Source: Garcia nutans
Taxonomy: Eukaryota > Streptophyta > Magnoliopsida > Malpighiales > Euphorbiaceae
Direction of reading: 5' to 3'
NCBI GenBank assembly: GCA_947685225.1
Contig: CANTUV010000008.1
Location: forward strand, 46,993,501 to 47,057,500
DNA: 64,000 bases
Positions 32,317-44,655 of this stretch are shown here, one piece after another. Position 1 is the first letter of the stretch. Every line of letters starts with the position of its first letter. The notes beneath the pieces are model-generated. The model was given only the letters and a program-made list of their open reading frames with translations, was not told where the DNA came from and searched no databases. The position numbers were made by a program, and so were the translations under genes.

Positions 32317-35300
32317 ATGGATTCTCACTCACGTCAGTCGATTGAGGGTAGTGCCGAGAGTATTGCTCCTGCTGAGGGAGCTAGGGTTGATAGTGTTGAG
32401 GAGGCACCTGCTTCGGTGTCGGGTAGACCAGCTAGGGAGGAGGTTCCGCCAGCCTGGTTTAGGCCTATGATGGAAGCTATGAGACAAGCACCTGTGCAAC
32501 CACAGCCACCGCCACCACCCCCTCAGCCTTCAGTACCAGTAAGGCACTATGATAAGCTAAGGAAATATGGAGCAGAGGATTTCTTTGGTACAGTTGATCC
32601 GGCTGTAGCAGAACAGTGGCTTGATAGAGTTCAGAGGGTATTTGTGCAGTTGCAAGCCACTTCAGAGGAGAAGTTTGACTATGCAAGATCTTTGCTACAG
32701 AAGGATGCCTACGACTGGTGGAAGACAGTGCCCCATTCTATGGATGATCCACCAACCTTGTCTTATGCGGATTTTCTGAGAGAATTTGAGTTGAAGTATA
32801 CTCCTAGGGAGTATAAAGATGGGAAGAAAAGAGAGTTTCTAGATTTGAAGCAAGATCATCGGACCGTAACTGAGTATGAAGTGGAGTTTATTCGACTGAG
32901 CCAGTATGCTGGGGGCATCATTGCTGATGAGATTGATAGATGTCGGCGATTTGAGGAGGGATTGAGGCCCTCGATCATGTGCTTAGTGGCTGGATTCAGA
33001 TATCAGGATTTCTCACAGCTTGTGGCAGCAGCTCGAAGTGTAGAGCGAGCTCAAGTTATTGCAGCTGCTTCAGAGGAAGAGGTTAGGGTTAGGAGGCCCC
33101 AGTTTGAGGCAGGGTCTTCTTCTGCAAAGAGGGGTAGAGGAAGTTTTGTTCCTCAGAGTAGTAGGAGCCAGAGACCAGCGGGTAGGTCAGTGCAGTTCCA
33201 GAGGCAGAGATTTAGACCTGCAGCTTCGGTAGCGAGTGCTCCTACTCATGGAATTCAGAGATCCACCTTACCTGTGTGTGACCAGTGTGGTGGAAGACAT
33301 GGGGGCGTTTGTTGGAGGTACAGTAGATCAGCTGTATGCTTCAGGTGTGGATCACCTGACCACTTTGTGAGAGACTGTCCTGAGAGGCAGGAGCTGATGC
33401 CAGTGGATTCTGCTGCTTCTCGAGCTAGTGTGAGGGGAGGCAGAGGAGGCAGAGGTGCCAGCCGGGGAGGTAGACCAGGATTCAGTTCTAGAGGAGGTGC
33501 TACATCCAGGGAGGGTAGACCAGAGGAGGTTGGATCTTCCCAGAGGATGTATGTTATGCAGAGGCAGCCAGATACATCGGCAGTCATAGCTGGTACTTTT
33601 TCTTTATTTAATACTCCAGTACTTGCTTTGATTGATCCGGGTTCCACGCATTCATATGTTAGTGTATCTGTTTTGCCTGTCTCTGATTTGCATGCTGAGT
33701 CCCTAGGATTTGATGTGTTGGTGACAAATCCGTTAGGGCATAGTGTGGTTGTGAGTAAGGTGCATAGAGATAGTGCAGTAGTGGTGCAGGGTGAGGAGTT
33801 CTTAGGGGATTTGATTGAGATGCCATTTAAGGAATATGATGTGATCTTAGGTATGGATTGGCTATCTCGACATGGAGCTGTGGTAGATTGTAAGAAGAAA
33901 ATTGTTTCTTTGAAAACTGTTGATGGTAGAGAGGTGATAGTATCTAATGAGCAGGAACAGCTAGCCTCCTTATTTGTTTCAGCTGTTGCAGCCAGGAGGT
34001 TGATTAGAAAGGGATGTGAAGCCTATCTTGCTCATGTGGTAGATACTAGAGTAAGAAGTTCTCCCATTGATAGCATTGCCACAGTTTCAGAGTTCCCAGA
34101 TGTGTTTCCAGAGGAGTTGCCAGGATTGCCTCCTGAGAGAGAGGTGGAGTTCGGTATTGAATTGTTACCTGGTACCACTCCTATCTCTATTACTCCTTAT
34201 AGAATGGCACCAGCATAATTGAGGGAGTTGAAAGTGCAATTACAGGAGTTGTTGGACAAAGGATTTATTCGCCCCAGTGTTTCTCCTTGGGGAGCTCCTG
34301 TTCTATTTGTGAAAAAGAAAGATGGTACTATGAGGTTGTGTATCGATTATAGGCAATTGAATAAAGTGACTATTAAAAATAAATATCCTTTGCCTAGAAT
34401 CGATGATCTCTTTGATCAGTTGAAGGGAGCGTCAGAGTTCTCCAAAATTGATTTGAGATCTGGGTATCATCAGTTGAGAGTCAAAGCTGAAGATGTTCCT
34501 AAGACCGCCTTTCGGACCAGGTATGGGCATTATGAATTTTTAGTTATGCCTTTTGGTCTGACGAATGCACCTGCAGCTTTCATGGATTTGATGAATAGGG
34601 TGTTTAGGCCCTATTTGGATCAGTTTGTAGTGGTCTTCATTGATGATATACTGGTGTATTCGCGGAATGAGGAGGAACATGATATGCATCTGCGGATTGT
34701 GTTGCAGATTTTGAGAGAGAGGCAGTTGTTTGCTAAATTGTCGAAGTGTGAGTTCTGGTTGGATTAGGTAGTTTTTCTCGGACATGTTGTTTCAGCAGAA
34801 GGCATTAAAGTTGATCCGAGCAAAGTTGAAGCTGTATTGAATTGGAATCCACCTAAATCAGTGACAGAGATTAGAAGTTTTCTGGGTTTGGCAGGCTATT
34901 ACCGGCGGTTTGTGAAAGGGTTTTCTTTGATAGCTACTCCACTCACCAGATTGCTTCGTAAGGGAGTGAGATTTGTGTGGACGGATCAGTGTCAGGCTAG
35001 CTTTGAACAGTTGAGAGAAATGTTGACTCAAGCGCCTGTTTTAACTTTACCTGTTGAAGGCAAACCATATGTGATCTACAGTGATGCTTCACATAGAGGT
35101 TTGGGGTGTGTATTGATGCAGGAAGGGAAAGTTATAGCTTATGCATCTCAACAGTTGAAACCGCATGAGCTTAACTATCCGACCCATGATTTGGAATTGG
35201 CTGCCATTGTTTTTGCATTGAAGATTTGGCGCCATTATCTGTTTGGGGAGAAATGTTTCATCTACACTGATCACAAGAGTTTGAAGTATTTGGGTGTCCA

Positions 35301-35881
35301 GAAAGAACTCAATCTTCGTCAGAGGAGATGATTAGAATTGATTAAAGACTACGATTGCTTGATTGACTATCATCCAGGTAAAGCAAATGTTGTTGCTGAT
35401 GCCTCGAGTCGGAAGTCTTTAGCTGGTTTAACAGTTTACTCGCTCTCGTTGCTTGTTGAGTTGAGAGCATTGCATGCCAGTTTTGTACCTTGTGTTGATG
35501 GTGCATTATTGGCACAGTTGCAATTGAAGTCGATTTTGTTGGATCAGATCAAAGAGGCTCAATTGGCTGATAAGAAAATTCAGAAGATTATTTCAGATTG
35601 TCAGAATGGGAAGACTAGAGATTTTGTTGTGAAAGATGATGGGAGTCTCTGGTTTAAGAACCGATTGTGTGTACCCGATAATGCTGATTTGAAAAGAGTC
35701 ATTTTAGAAGAAGCTCATCAGTCAATGTTTGCTATGCGTCCGGGTAATACGAAGATGTATCATGATTTGAGACAGCATTATTGGTGGATTGGTTTGAAGA
35801 GAGACATTGCAGATTTTGTGTCGAAATGTCTCACTTGTCAGAAGGTTAAAGCAGAGCATCAAGTTCCAACCGGGTTGCTTC
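32317..35881 (+). pseudogene. Tekay 1 gag-pol, 5' part
   Basis: ATG at 32317 (MDSHSRQ, shared with Tekay 2). Single frame throughout. Gag core around residues 80-220 (RKYGAEDFFGT, YDWWKTVPH, ELKYTPREYKD). Cys-rich region with CCHC knuckle CFRCGSPDHFVRDC near 341, then a Gly/Arg-rich tract. Protease motif [10 protein letters not shown] near 440. RT with [29 protein letters not shown] and catalytic FIDD, RNase H with YSDASH, and the integrase zinc region ending CLTCQKV. In-frame stops at 34216-34218, 34765-34767 and 35329-35331 interrupt it, as judged against Tekay 2. It is then cut by the Tekay 2 insertion. Confidence 0.9.
35877..35881. other. Target-site duplication, left copy (GCTTC)
   Basis: GCTTC before the Tekay 2 LTR; identical pentamer at 51440-51444. 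Confidence 0.95.
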
Positions 35882-36272
35882 TGTAACACCCCTAAATCCC
35901 ATATACGTTCACTACATATCACCACCATGTAATGAACATACATAGAACCTAAGAATGCTACGGTTTTCCATAAACAATTCACAATATATATATATAATAT
36001 AATGATATTTACTTGTAAACTAAATCAAAATAGGTATAAACATTTTAATTGATATGCAGCGGAATTTATCAAAATATTTATATATATATATATATATATC
36101 CAAGTACCAGTTCACAAAGTTATATACATATACATTAAATCCAATACTTTACAAAACATATAGATTATATACATGATTGGCAGCTTTCTCTTTGATCTTT
36201 AAGTCCAGTACAACTCTTCAATTCCTAGACTCACTCGGTCTAGTGGATCTCTCGGGTTCTTCCCTAACACCT

Positions 36273-36307
36273 GCGCGATAAACACAATCGCGCTAAGCCA
36301 ACGGCTT
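36273..36307 (-). other. Conserved twin hairpin of the Tekay LTR
   Basis: GCGCGAT...ATCGCGC (36273-36293) and AAGCC-AAC-GGCTT (36295-36307); same order as in Tekay 1 when read in element orientation. The other LTR has it at 49180-49214. Confidence 0.7.
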
Positions 36308-36710
36308 AGTAAAACAACTATAGTATCAATATGCTTTGATGCCATGCTCATGACCCTCAATCAAATAAATAATACATAGCAAATCATAACTTATTCATCA
36401 TAAATTATCAACCCATAATTACATTATATCATTACTCATCAATTTCATTAAGCAATAGTCACAATTTAACAATCATAAATCACATTAAGCCTAAGACACA
36501 CCTGGGCCCAAAACACCCTAATATGTTATTCAAAGTTCAGAGTCCCTGTGTTTGATTTAATATCATAATCATCAAGCCCGTAGGCAATATATATATCATA
36601 TCTCTATCCATGGATAGCGTAACAGACCCAATCTCTTGGACCATCAACCCATTAACATGAGGAGATCCTCAACTCGGTTAGACTGTTACAAGTTTCAATT
36701 GGAATCATCA

Positions 36711-36870
36711 GCTTACGGGCCATCCCATTTCGCCTATCCAATGATTCATAAACATCACATTTCTCATATATCAACTGGAACCGGCTTACGGGCCATCCCA
36801 TTTCGCCTATCCAGTGATTCAATTGGAATTGGTTTACGGGCCATCCCATTTCACCTATCCAATGATTCAT
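36711..36870 (-). repeat. LTR minisatellite, three ~38-bp copies
   Basis: Copies at about 36711, 36784 and 36832, each GCTTACGGGCCATCCCATTT followed by CGCCTATCCA and ending ATGATTCA or GTGATTCA. Repeated in the other LTR at about 49618-49777. The short ORFs here are not genes. Confidence 0.8.
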
Positions 36871-37419
36871 AGGCATGCCATCAAAAACAGGACTCTGAAA
36901 GTTGAATCAACACATTAGGCATATTAACATTTCATTTATTCTTTCCCAATTTATTCCCTTTACATCAACTTGGCCCAATCACAGTGGCCTCACATATCAT
37001 TTAATTCATCTTAATCATTCACATTAGTTTTACATCAATTCTCAAATCATATCAAAGCAACTCAATCATGTTAATTCCATACCCCATCACATAAGTATGC
37101 ACAATTAATAACTTCCTCATACATTACACAAAACATTATAAATATGCCTTCACAATGCATTAGTGCTCTCAATGCTTTAACAAATACATGTGTGTTATGC
37201 TTTCACATCTTATAAATGTATGCAATGATGTAGTTGCACTTACCTCAATAACACTTCACTCAACTCTAATTACTTCCTCTATCAAGGGTCTCTTACTTTT
37301 CAAATAAATGATGGTTCACCCTCTTCAAGACCTAATCCCAAAAATAGCAATATACACTTACTTAGGGATACACAAGAGATAATCAAGTTAATAAATAACT
37401 AGGGCAAACCCTAAACTTA

Positions 37420-37655
37420 ACACGCTCACCCACACGGGCGTGCTACTGGGCGTGTAATACATACTGTCTCAACCACTTAACAACACGTCCAACCTCCTGG
37501 ACGTGCTCCTGGCCGTGCCAATTCTCCAATCTCACAGTAGCTATGACACGCTCAATAACACGGGCGTGTTAATGGTCGTGTCACACCTACTGCCTCCAAC
37601 ACAATTGACACGCCTAAAGACTCTGGACGTGCTCATGAGCGTGTCAGGCCAACAA
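37420..37655. repeat. Array of CACG/CGTG palindromes in the Tekay 2 LTR
   Basis: Four to five units such as ACACGGGCGTG flanked by outer GACACG and CGTGTC arms. The same array is in the other LTR (50327-50562) with a C-to-T change in one arm (GGACGTG to GGATGTG). Confidence 0.65.
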
Positions 37656-38458
37656 CTCAGATTCCGGCCACACCAACAAACAAACAACCAAACTCTTCTT
37701 ATCACTTTCTTTCCTTTCAAACAAACTCATCCAAACTAACCCAAAAACCAACTCAAACATACAACAACACCAAAACAAGACAAGACACATACACAAACAC
37801 AAATCACAAATCATCATCATCACTTCAAACCCTCAACACCAACATATCTCCATCTTTACCAAGAAACCCACTCTATCCATCAAACAAACCCCAAAATCCA
37901 TAATCAAAGAATCAAACACCCATAAAAACATCTCAATCAAGCCAACATACTCTTAACATTATACCACTCCATCAAAACTCAAACATAACTCAAACAACAC
38001 AAGAAAACAAGAGAGAACTTACCAAATTTGAGGAAACTTCACAAATCTCTAACTTGATGATTTGATTCTTCCTTCAAATTACTCTTAGCTCTTCAATCTC
38101 TCTCTTGCTCTCTTCCTTCTTGGATGTCCGGCCAACAAAAATGGAAAGAAGAAAAATGAAGAGTAAACAAATCAACTCTTATCTCTACACCAAAATCCAC
38201 TCACTCTCATCCAAGCATTTTAATATTATTATAATCCAAATTAATCCCTTCCACTAATTAATTACTTCCATTTTCCTTAATAATTAAATACTCAATAATA
38301 TAAAAATATCTTCCTCCACTACTACTCTCTCTTTGACCATTATTTGACTCATATATATGTTATATATATTACCATATACACAACATATAAACTTGTCTCT
38401 AAACCCTATTTCTTCCCAAAACACATATACATATACTTTACTTCTCTCAACTTAAACC

Positions 38459-38489
<31 letters not shown>

Positions 38490-38572
38490 CATACAAAACT
38501 TCTAGGGCATGCATAGGGATATTACAATTCTCCCCCTCTAAAAAGAAATTTCGTCCTCGAAATTACCTGTTA

Positions 38573-39256
38573 TTAAGTCTGAAACAACTGAGGATATTGA
38601 CCTTGCATGGATTGTTCACTTTCCCAAGTTGCTTCCTCTTTTCCATGATTCTTCCATAGAACTTTCACCAATGGCACACTCTTGTTCCTCAACTCTTTCA
38701 CTTCTCGTGCCAAGATAGCAACTGGTTCCTCTTCAAAAGTCAAATCTGGGCTCACTTCGATAGATTCAATTGACAACACATGAGATGGATCCAACCTATA
38801 TCTCCTCAACATAGAAACATGAAACACATTATGAATACGATCCAACTCAGGTGGTAAAGCAAGTCGATACGCCACTGGCCCAACTCTTTCTAACACTTCA
38901 TACGGCCCAATGAAACGAGGACTCAATTTACCTTTCCGACCAAACCTTAAAATCTTCTTCCAAGGAGATACTTTCAAAAATACCTTATCTCCAACATCAA
39001 ACTCTATGTCTCTCCTTTTCAGATCTGCATAAGACTTCTGTCGGTCTGAAGCTGCTTTTAACCTACCTCGTATCAACTTCACTTTCTCTTCTGTTTCTTG
39101 AATCAAATCAGGGCCAATTATTTTACCTTCACCAAGTTCACTCCAACAGAGAGGTGTCCTACACCGTCTACCATATAATGCTTCAAATGGTGCCATACCA
39201 ATGCTAGATTGGTGACTGTTGTTGTAAGCAAACTCCACAAGTGGTAAAAACCTATC
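38573..39256 (-). pseudogene. Tekay 2 integrase C-terminal part and chromodomain
   Basis: Continues the pol frame interrupted at 44651. Contains MEFAYNNSHQSSIG, PFEALYGRRCRTP, FKVSPWKKILRFGRKGKL-type GPY/F region (SPRFIGPYEVLERVG), and a C-terminal chromodomain-like stretch (VKVLWKNHGKEEATWE). Ends at the stop 38573. No internal stop. PPT follows at about 38527-38545 (minus strand AGAGGGGGAGAAT). Confidence 0.88.
39252..39256. other. Target-site duplication, left copy (CTATC)
   Basis: Identical to 44651-44655, flanking the small chromovirus. Confidence 0.97.
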
Positions 39257-39632
39257 TGATCCGTATGGAAGTAATAAAAAAACTTGACAACTCTCAAACA
39301 GATACTAATAATAATTGAGAGAAATATAAGAAAAGGAAAATTTATATTAAAACTTCTCTAAATTCTTCTCCCCTTTTTAATGATTGATATTACAATTATT
39401 TATACATACAAAATGGAATGAAAATAGTAAAAAGCTATTAACTAAAAACTAAATAAAACAATTTGCTGTTTTATTTGTATGAATGAGTTTTTCTCGTTCA
39501 TGCAAATCATTGATTTTAAAATGAATATAAATCATTCATTTTAAAAATAATTAATAATTAATTAATTATAATAATTAAAATAATTATCACTTATTATTTT
39601 TTAAAAATATTTATATTATGATCTCCTGATCA
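39257..39632 (-). repeat. 3' LTR of the small chromovirus
   Basis: 376 bp, AT-rich. Followed on the plus strand by TTACTCCCCTTTTATAG, whose complement (AAAAGGGGAGTAA) is the PPT. Confidence 0.95.
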
Positions 39633-39670
39633 TTACTCCCCTTTTATAGAAATCCAGCTCCTGATGGATC

Positions 39671-42600
39671 TCAAAATTCTAAATGGGGAAATATTGATTC
39701 TCCTTTTTCTCTAGTGAACCACTTTGCGGCACTAGGCTTTTGTCCTTTCTTTCCAACACGAAATGCTTCTCGCGTTCCTCTGCGTGTTTCTGTTACTTTC
39801 CTTTCAAGGATAGTATCTTCTAATAATGGAATCTCATTATTAATTTGTAAATCTTCCACTGAAGGTATAACTTCTCCAAGTTCATCATCTAACATTGATG
39901 GTTCAAATGGTTTCAAATTTTCGACGTTGACCACAGAATACATTTCCATGTAAGCAGGCAACTCAAGTTGACATGCATTATCACCAATCTTCTTGATGAT
40001 TTTAAAAGGACCATAACGGATAGGCTTAAGCTTCTTGCCTTCTCCTTTTAGTCTCTCTTTTCCCAAGTGTAGCCAAACTAGATCTCCAACTTCGAATTTT
40101 TCTTCCACTCTATGTCGATCATGTCTAGCCTTATATTTTTGTTGAGCTTTTTGTAATTGATTCTCAACTTCACTATGAACCTTTCGGATACATTCCAGGA
40201 ATTTCTGGGCCTTCTCGGTACCTGACTTATCTTTTTCTCCTTTTGACGTTGATTCAAATGTGAATTCGATGTCAAATGGACTTTGTGGAAGATATCCAAG
40301 ACAAACTTCAAATGGTGATTTGTTAGTGGAGCTATGAATAGCTCGATTAAAAGCAAATTGCAAATATGGCAAACTCTCATCCCAAGTTTTAGGGTGTCGA
40401 GTATTATATCCTCTAAGAAGATGTACCATTGTTCTATTGACAACTTCAGTCTGGCCATCAGTTTGAGGATGAAAAGCTGTACTTCTATTTAACTTAGTAT
40501 CCATCATAGACCATAATGATTTCCAGAAGTTTCCAAGAAAATGACTATCACGATCTGAGACTATAGAGTTTGGTAAACCAAAATGAGTCCAAACATGTCT
40601 AAAGAAAAGTTTTGCTATTTCTTCTCCAGTGATGGTCTTCTTGCAAGGCATTAATATAATCATTTTAGAAAATCTATCAACAACTACAAATAGGTAGTCA
40701 TGTCCTCGTTTAGTAGTTGGTAGACCTCCCATAAAATCCATAGAGATGCTCTCCCATGGTCTACTTGGAACTGGTAAAGGTATGTAAAGCCCAATCTTTC
40801 TATTTGATGGCTTTGAAGTGCTACATAACACACATCCTTTAACAAATTGTGCCACATCTTGTTGCATTCAAGGCCAATAGACGTAGCGCTGAAGATTTTG
40901 TACAGTCTTGTTTACTCCAAAGTGTCCTGCTACCTTTGAAGTGTGAGCCTCTCGTATCCATTTAATACGATCTGCTTCTTTCGGTACACATAGTTGTGAC
41001 CCTTTATAGAGTAATCCATCTCGTAATGTATACTCTAATAATTTATCTGCTTTTGCTGCAATCAATAAATCCCCAAAATCTGGATCTTGAATATACATGT
41101 CAATATATTCTTCATGTATACTCGGTTGGATTTCCATAACCGCAGATAAACAAAGTGTTTTTATTGGTGGCCGAGATAGCATATCGGCTAATTTATTTTG
41201 AACTCCTTTTTTATACTTGATGACCAAGTTATATTGTTGAAGATAGGTCATCCATTTCATATGTCGGGCTTGTTGTAGTTTAGATTGTGTTTGAAGGTAT
41301 TGAAGGGGTCGGTGGTCTGTGTAAACTACAGTTTCTTTGCCCAAAAGATACACACGCCAATGTTTTACAGCTTGATGAAGAGCAAGTAACTCTTTATCAT
41401 AAGTTGGATAGTTCTTTTGAGAACCTTGAAATAACTCGGAGTAATAAGCAACAGGTCTACCTTCTTGCATTAATACAGCACCCATTGCATACCCGGATGC
41501 ATCAGCCTCGAGTTCAAAAGGCTTTTGCAAATTTGGCAAGGCTAAAACAGGCGCCTCGCTTATCTTCCTTTTCAAAAGAAGAAATGTGTCCTCATGTTTC
41601 TTTGTCCATTCAAAGCGATGATTTGCCTTTGTAAGTTCATGTAAGGAAGCAGCTATCATAGAAAAATTTTGAATAAATTTTCTAACATATTGGCAAGCTC
41701 CCATAAAACTACGAACTTCAGTGACATTTGTTGGTTGAGGCCATTCTCGAATGACTTTCACCTTAGTTGGATCAATTTGTAATTCTCCATTACCCACAAT
41801 AAAACCAAGATATAAGAGTGATTTTTTACCAAACTCGCACTTTTTTTTATTAAGGCAGAGTTGATATTTTTGTAATAACTAAAATACCTTCCTTAAATGG
41901 TCAAGGTGCTCCTCCATAGTACGACTATAAATAAGAATGTCATCAAGATAAACAATGACAAATTGATCAATGAAAGGCCGTAGGACATCATTCATTAATC
42001 GCATAAATGTAGCAGGTGCATTACAAAGTCCAAATGGCATTACTAACCACTCGAATAAACCCTGCCTTGTCTTGAAAGCTGTCTTCCAAGAATCTTCTTC
42101 ATGGATTCGCACTTGATGGTAACCAGATTTTAAATCTAGCTTTGTGAAATAATGGGCATGCTTTAACTGATCTAAAAGATCCTCTATTCTGGGAAGAGGA
42201 TATCGATTCTTTATTGTAATCTTATTTAGAGCATGATAATCAATGCACATACGCCATCCACCGTCTTTCTTAGGAACAAGAACAACTGGTGAACCACAAG
42301 GTGAATTACTTGGTTTTATAACACCACTTTCAAGTAACTCAGTCACTTGCTTCTTTATTTCCTCGTTCTCCAGTACGGAATAACGGTACATGCTTAAATT
42401 TGGAAGTGAGGAGTCTGAGATAAGTTGAATCTCATGTTCCACTTCTCGCTTTGGTGGTAAACCTCTTTCTTCATAAAATAAGTCTACATATTCTTCACAT
42501 AATTTCTTTAAAACATTCATCTCCTTCACTTGAGATGGTTTGGAAATGGCCACATGTGTTGGGTTAAAAAAATCTACCTGGAGTATTTTATTTGCTTCCA

Positions 42601-44239
42601 CACATTCCTCATCTTTTGAAGGTCGTACAAATAATAATACAAACCTTTTTGATGCATTAATCATCCGCTTAGCCTGACATGCAGTGATTAGTTCAGTAGT
42701 ATTCTTTGTCTTTTCACCAGAAAAGATATAATTTATGCCTTCTTTAGTGAACTGGAATCTTTGAGCTCGACGATAATAAATTGCATCGCGATCCCATAAA
42801 TAAGGATTCCCAAGAATCACTTGACATATATCAAGAGGAACAACGTCACAAGTTACTTCATCAATAAATTGACTGGTGACAGCAAAACGAAAGGTGCATT
42901 GTCGATTAACTTGAAGCCCCACATCTTTATGAATCCACCCCAATGGATATGGTTTTGGGTGAGGAGTCGTTGACAAACTCAACTTCTGTACTAATTGTTC
43001 AGAAATAAGATTTCTTTGGCTTCCTGTATCTACAATGGCGCTAATTACCTCTTGTTTCACTTGAATTTTTATAACAAATAACTCTTCTCGTTCCTCGGGT
43101 CTAGGCACTGTCTCCAAAACTATCTCCTTCGGTCTAGCCATTAGAGATAAGCTTGGATCTGCCCTTTCAATATTATCAACTATGACGTGATCTTTGTCAT
43201 TAGTTGTTGTTGTTACAGTCTTACCCTTTGGTCTTTGTCTTGGGTTTAACTCTGGATGTAACTTCCAACATTTTTCTTTTACATGACCTTCAATTTTACA
43301 ATGCTCACAATATCGTGTAGCATTTGGTGTTGATGATGAGGTCAAAGTATTTTTTTTTACCTTTTTATTCTTTGATGAGCTTGACCCTGGCCCATCAAAA
43401 GATTTTTCACCACGACCATTTTTCTTCTCAATGGTCATTGCTATGGTACTTGCACTTGAAATATTATTTGGCTGATAAAGTGACATTTCAGTGCTAATAC
43501 GTGGTGATAATCCTGAGGTATATTTCATAAATATCTCAGGAGAATTCATAGAAATACCTAACGTCACAGCTAGACGTCTGAATTCAGTTGTATATTCTTG
43601 CACCGATTGGTCTTGCTTTTGACGTAGGTTGTGCCACCTTCTCCATCGTTCTTCGAGGTAACCCATAGGATAAAATTCTTTTCGGATAAGCTCTAGAAAA
43701 TTATCCCAGCTTATTTCTTCATCCTCATGGGTCTGTAAATAAGAATTCCACCAAGCCAATGCATGGCTTGTCATTTTTAGTCTTGCAAATGAGACTTTAT
43801 CTTCACTACTATACCTATATAAGGTAAAGTAGGTCTCTAATTGATTAATCCAAGAATCTAATTTCTCGGCATCAATCAAGCCGTCATATGATGGGATATC
43901 AATTTTAGCCTCCACCTTAAAAGGTCTTGGCTGCCTCTCCTCATCTCCTTCTTGAGTAGGCTGATCTTTTTTCTTCTTTTTAGAAGAAGTACTAGGACTT
44001 TTAATGGTCTCTATAGAATTTTTATCGGAATCATCATGAGATTGATCCTCCATCCAAGCCATAACTTTTGCCATCTGCTCTGACAGACTAGCAATTTGTT
44101 TAGCTAATTCGGCGACGTTAGAATCTGTTTCCATTATAACATAGTCAACACTTCTGGTTCTTCTTGAGGGTCTTCGGTGAACGTTAAGGACTGCAAATGG
44201 TTCTCCTGTCTCCTCGTAACCAGTTCTTGTCTTAACCAT
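39671..44239 (-). pseudogene. Small chromovirus gag-pol polyprotein with two stops
   Basis: ATG chosen at 44239 ([10 protein letters not shown]), just inside the PBS; an earlier reading would start within the LTR. 1523 codons in one frame. Order: coiled-coil-like N terminus; gag core ([36 protein letters not shown]); CCHC knuckle [14 protein letters not shown]; protease [13 protein letters not shown] with [27 protein letters not shown] and YLDD; RNase H (EADASGYAMGAVL, YTDHRPL); integrase (HFGVNKT and CVLCSTSK zinc region, [30 protein letters not shown]); a divergent chromodomain-like tail. Stops: TAG 41879-41881 between RT and the connection, TGA 40868-40870 in the integrase zinc region. Each can be explained by one C-to-T change. 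Confidence 0.93.
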
Positions 44240-44259
44240 ATACAGGTAGGATCGATTTT

Positions 44260-44271
44260 GCTCTGATACCA
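44260..44271 (-). other. Primer binding site of the small chromovirus
   Basis: Minus strand TGGTATCAGAGC, 3 nt from the LTR; initiator tRNA-Met type. Confidence 0.9.
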
Positions 44272-44274
44272 ACT

Positions 44275-44650
44275 TGATCCGTATGGAAGTAATAAAAAAA
44301 CTTGACAACTCTCAAACAGATACTAATAATAATTGAGAGAAATATAAGAAAAGGAAAATTTATATTAAAACTTCTCTAAATTCTTCTCCCCTTTTTAATG
44401 ATTGATATTACAATTATTTATACATACAAAATGGAATGAAAATAGTAAAAAGCTATTAACTAAAAACTAAATAAAACAATTTGCTGTTTTATTTGTATGA
44501 ATGAGTTTTTCTCGTTCATGCAAATCATTGATTTTAAAATGAATATAAATCATTCATTTTAAAAATAATTAATAATTAATTAATTATAATAATTAAAATA
44601 ATTATCACTTATTATTTTTTAAAAATATTTATATTATGATCTCCTGATCA
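44275..44650 (-). repeat. 5' LTR of the small chromovirus
   Basis: 376 bp, no difference found by eye from 39257-39632. Confidence 0.95.
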
Positions 44651-44655
44651 CTATC
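44651..44655. other. Target-site duplication, right copy (CTATC)
   Basis: Matches 39252-39256. Confidence 0.97.

Larger units (their letters stand above)
35882..38526 (-). repeat. 3' LTR of Tekay 2
   Basis: 2645 bp. Contains the twin hairpin (36273-36307), a 71-bp GTAACAG...CTGTTAC module (36619-36689), a three-copy minisatellite (36711-36870), an array of ACACGGGCGTG-type palindromes (37420-37655), a (TA)n run near 36080 and (CAA)n at 38457-38490. Confidence 0.92.
39257..44650 (-). mobile_element. Small, young chromovirus (Reina/Galadriel-like) within Tekay 2
   Basis: 5394 bp. LTRs 39257-39632 and 44275-44650, both 376 bp and identical as far as I can read, with inverted ends TGATC...GATCA and a perfect CTATC duplication. 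PBS (tRNA-Met type) 3 nt inside the right LTR and PPT next to the left LTR give minus orientation. One gag-pol frame with only two stops. Short LTRs and total length suggest a Reina-like clade; the assignment is tentative. It is the youngest insertion in the window. Confidence 0.95.

Noticed and set aside
36636..36876. 78- and 74-codon ORFs on both strands, repeated at 49543-49783
   Set aside because: They follow a minisatellite in the Tekay 2 LTR and mirror each other on opposite strands.
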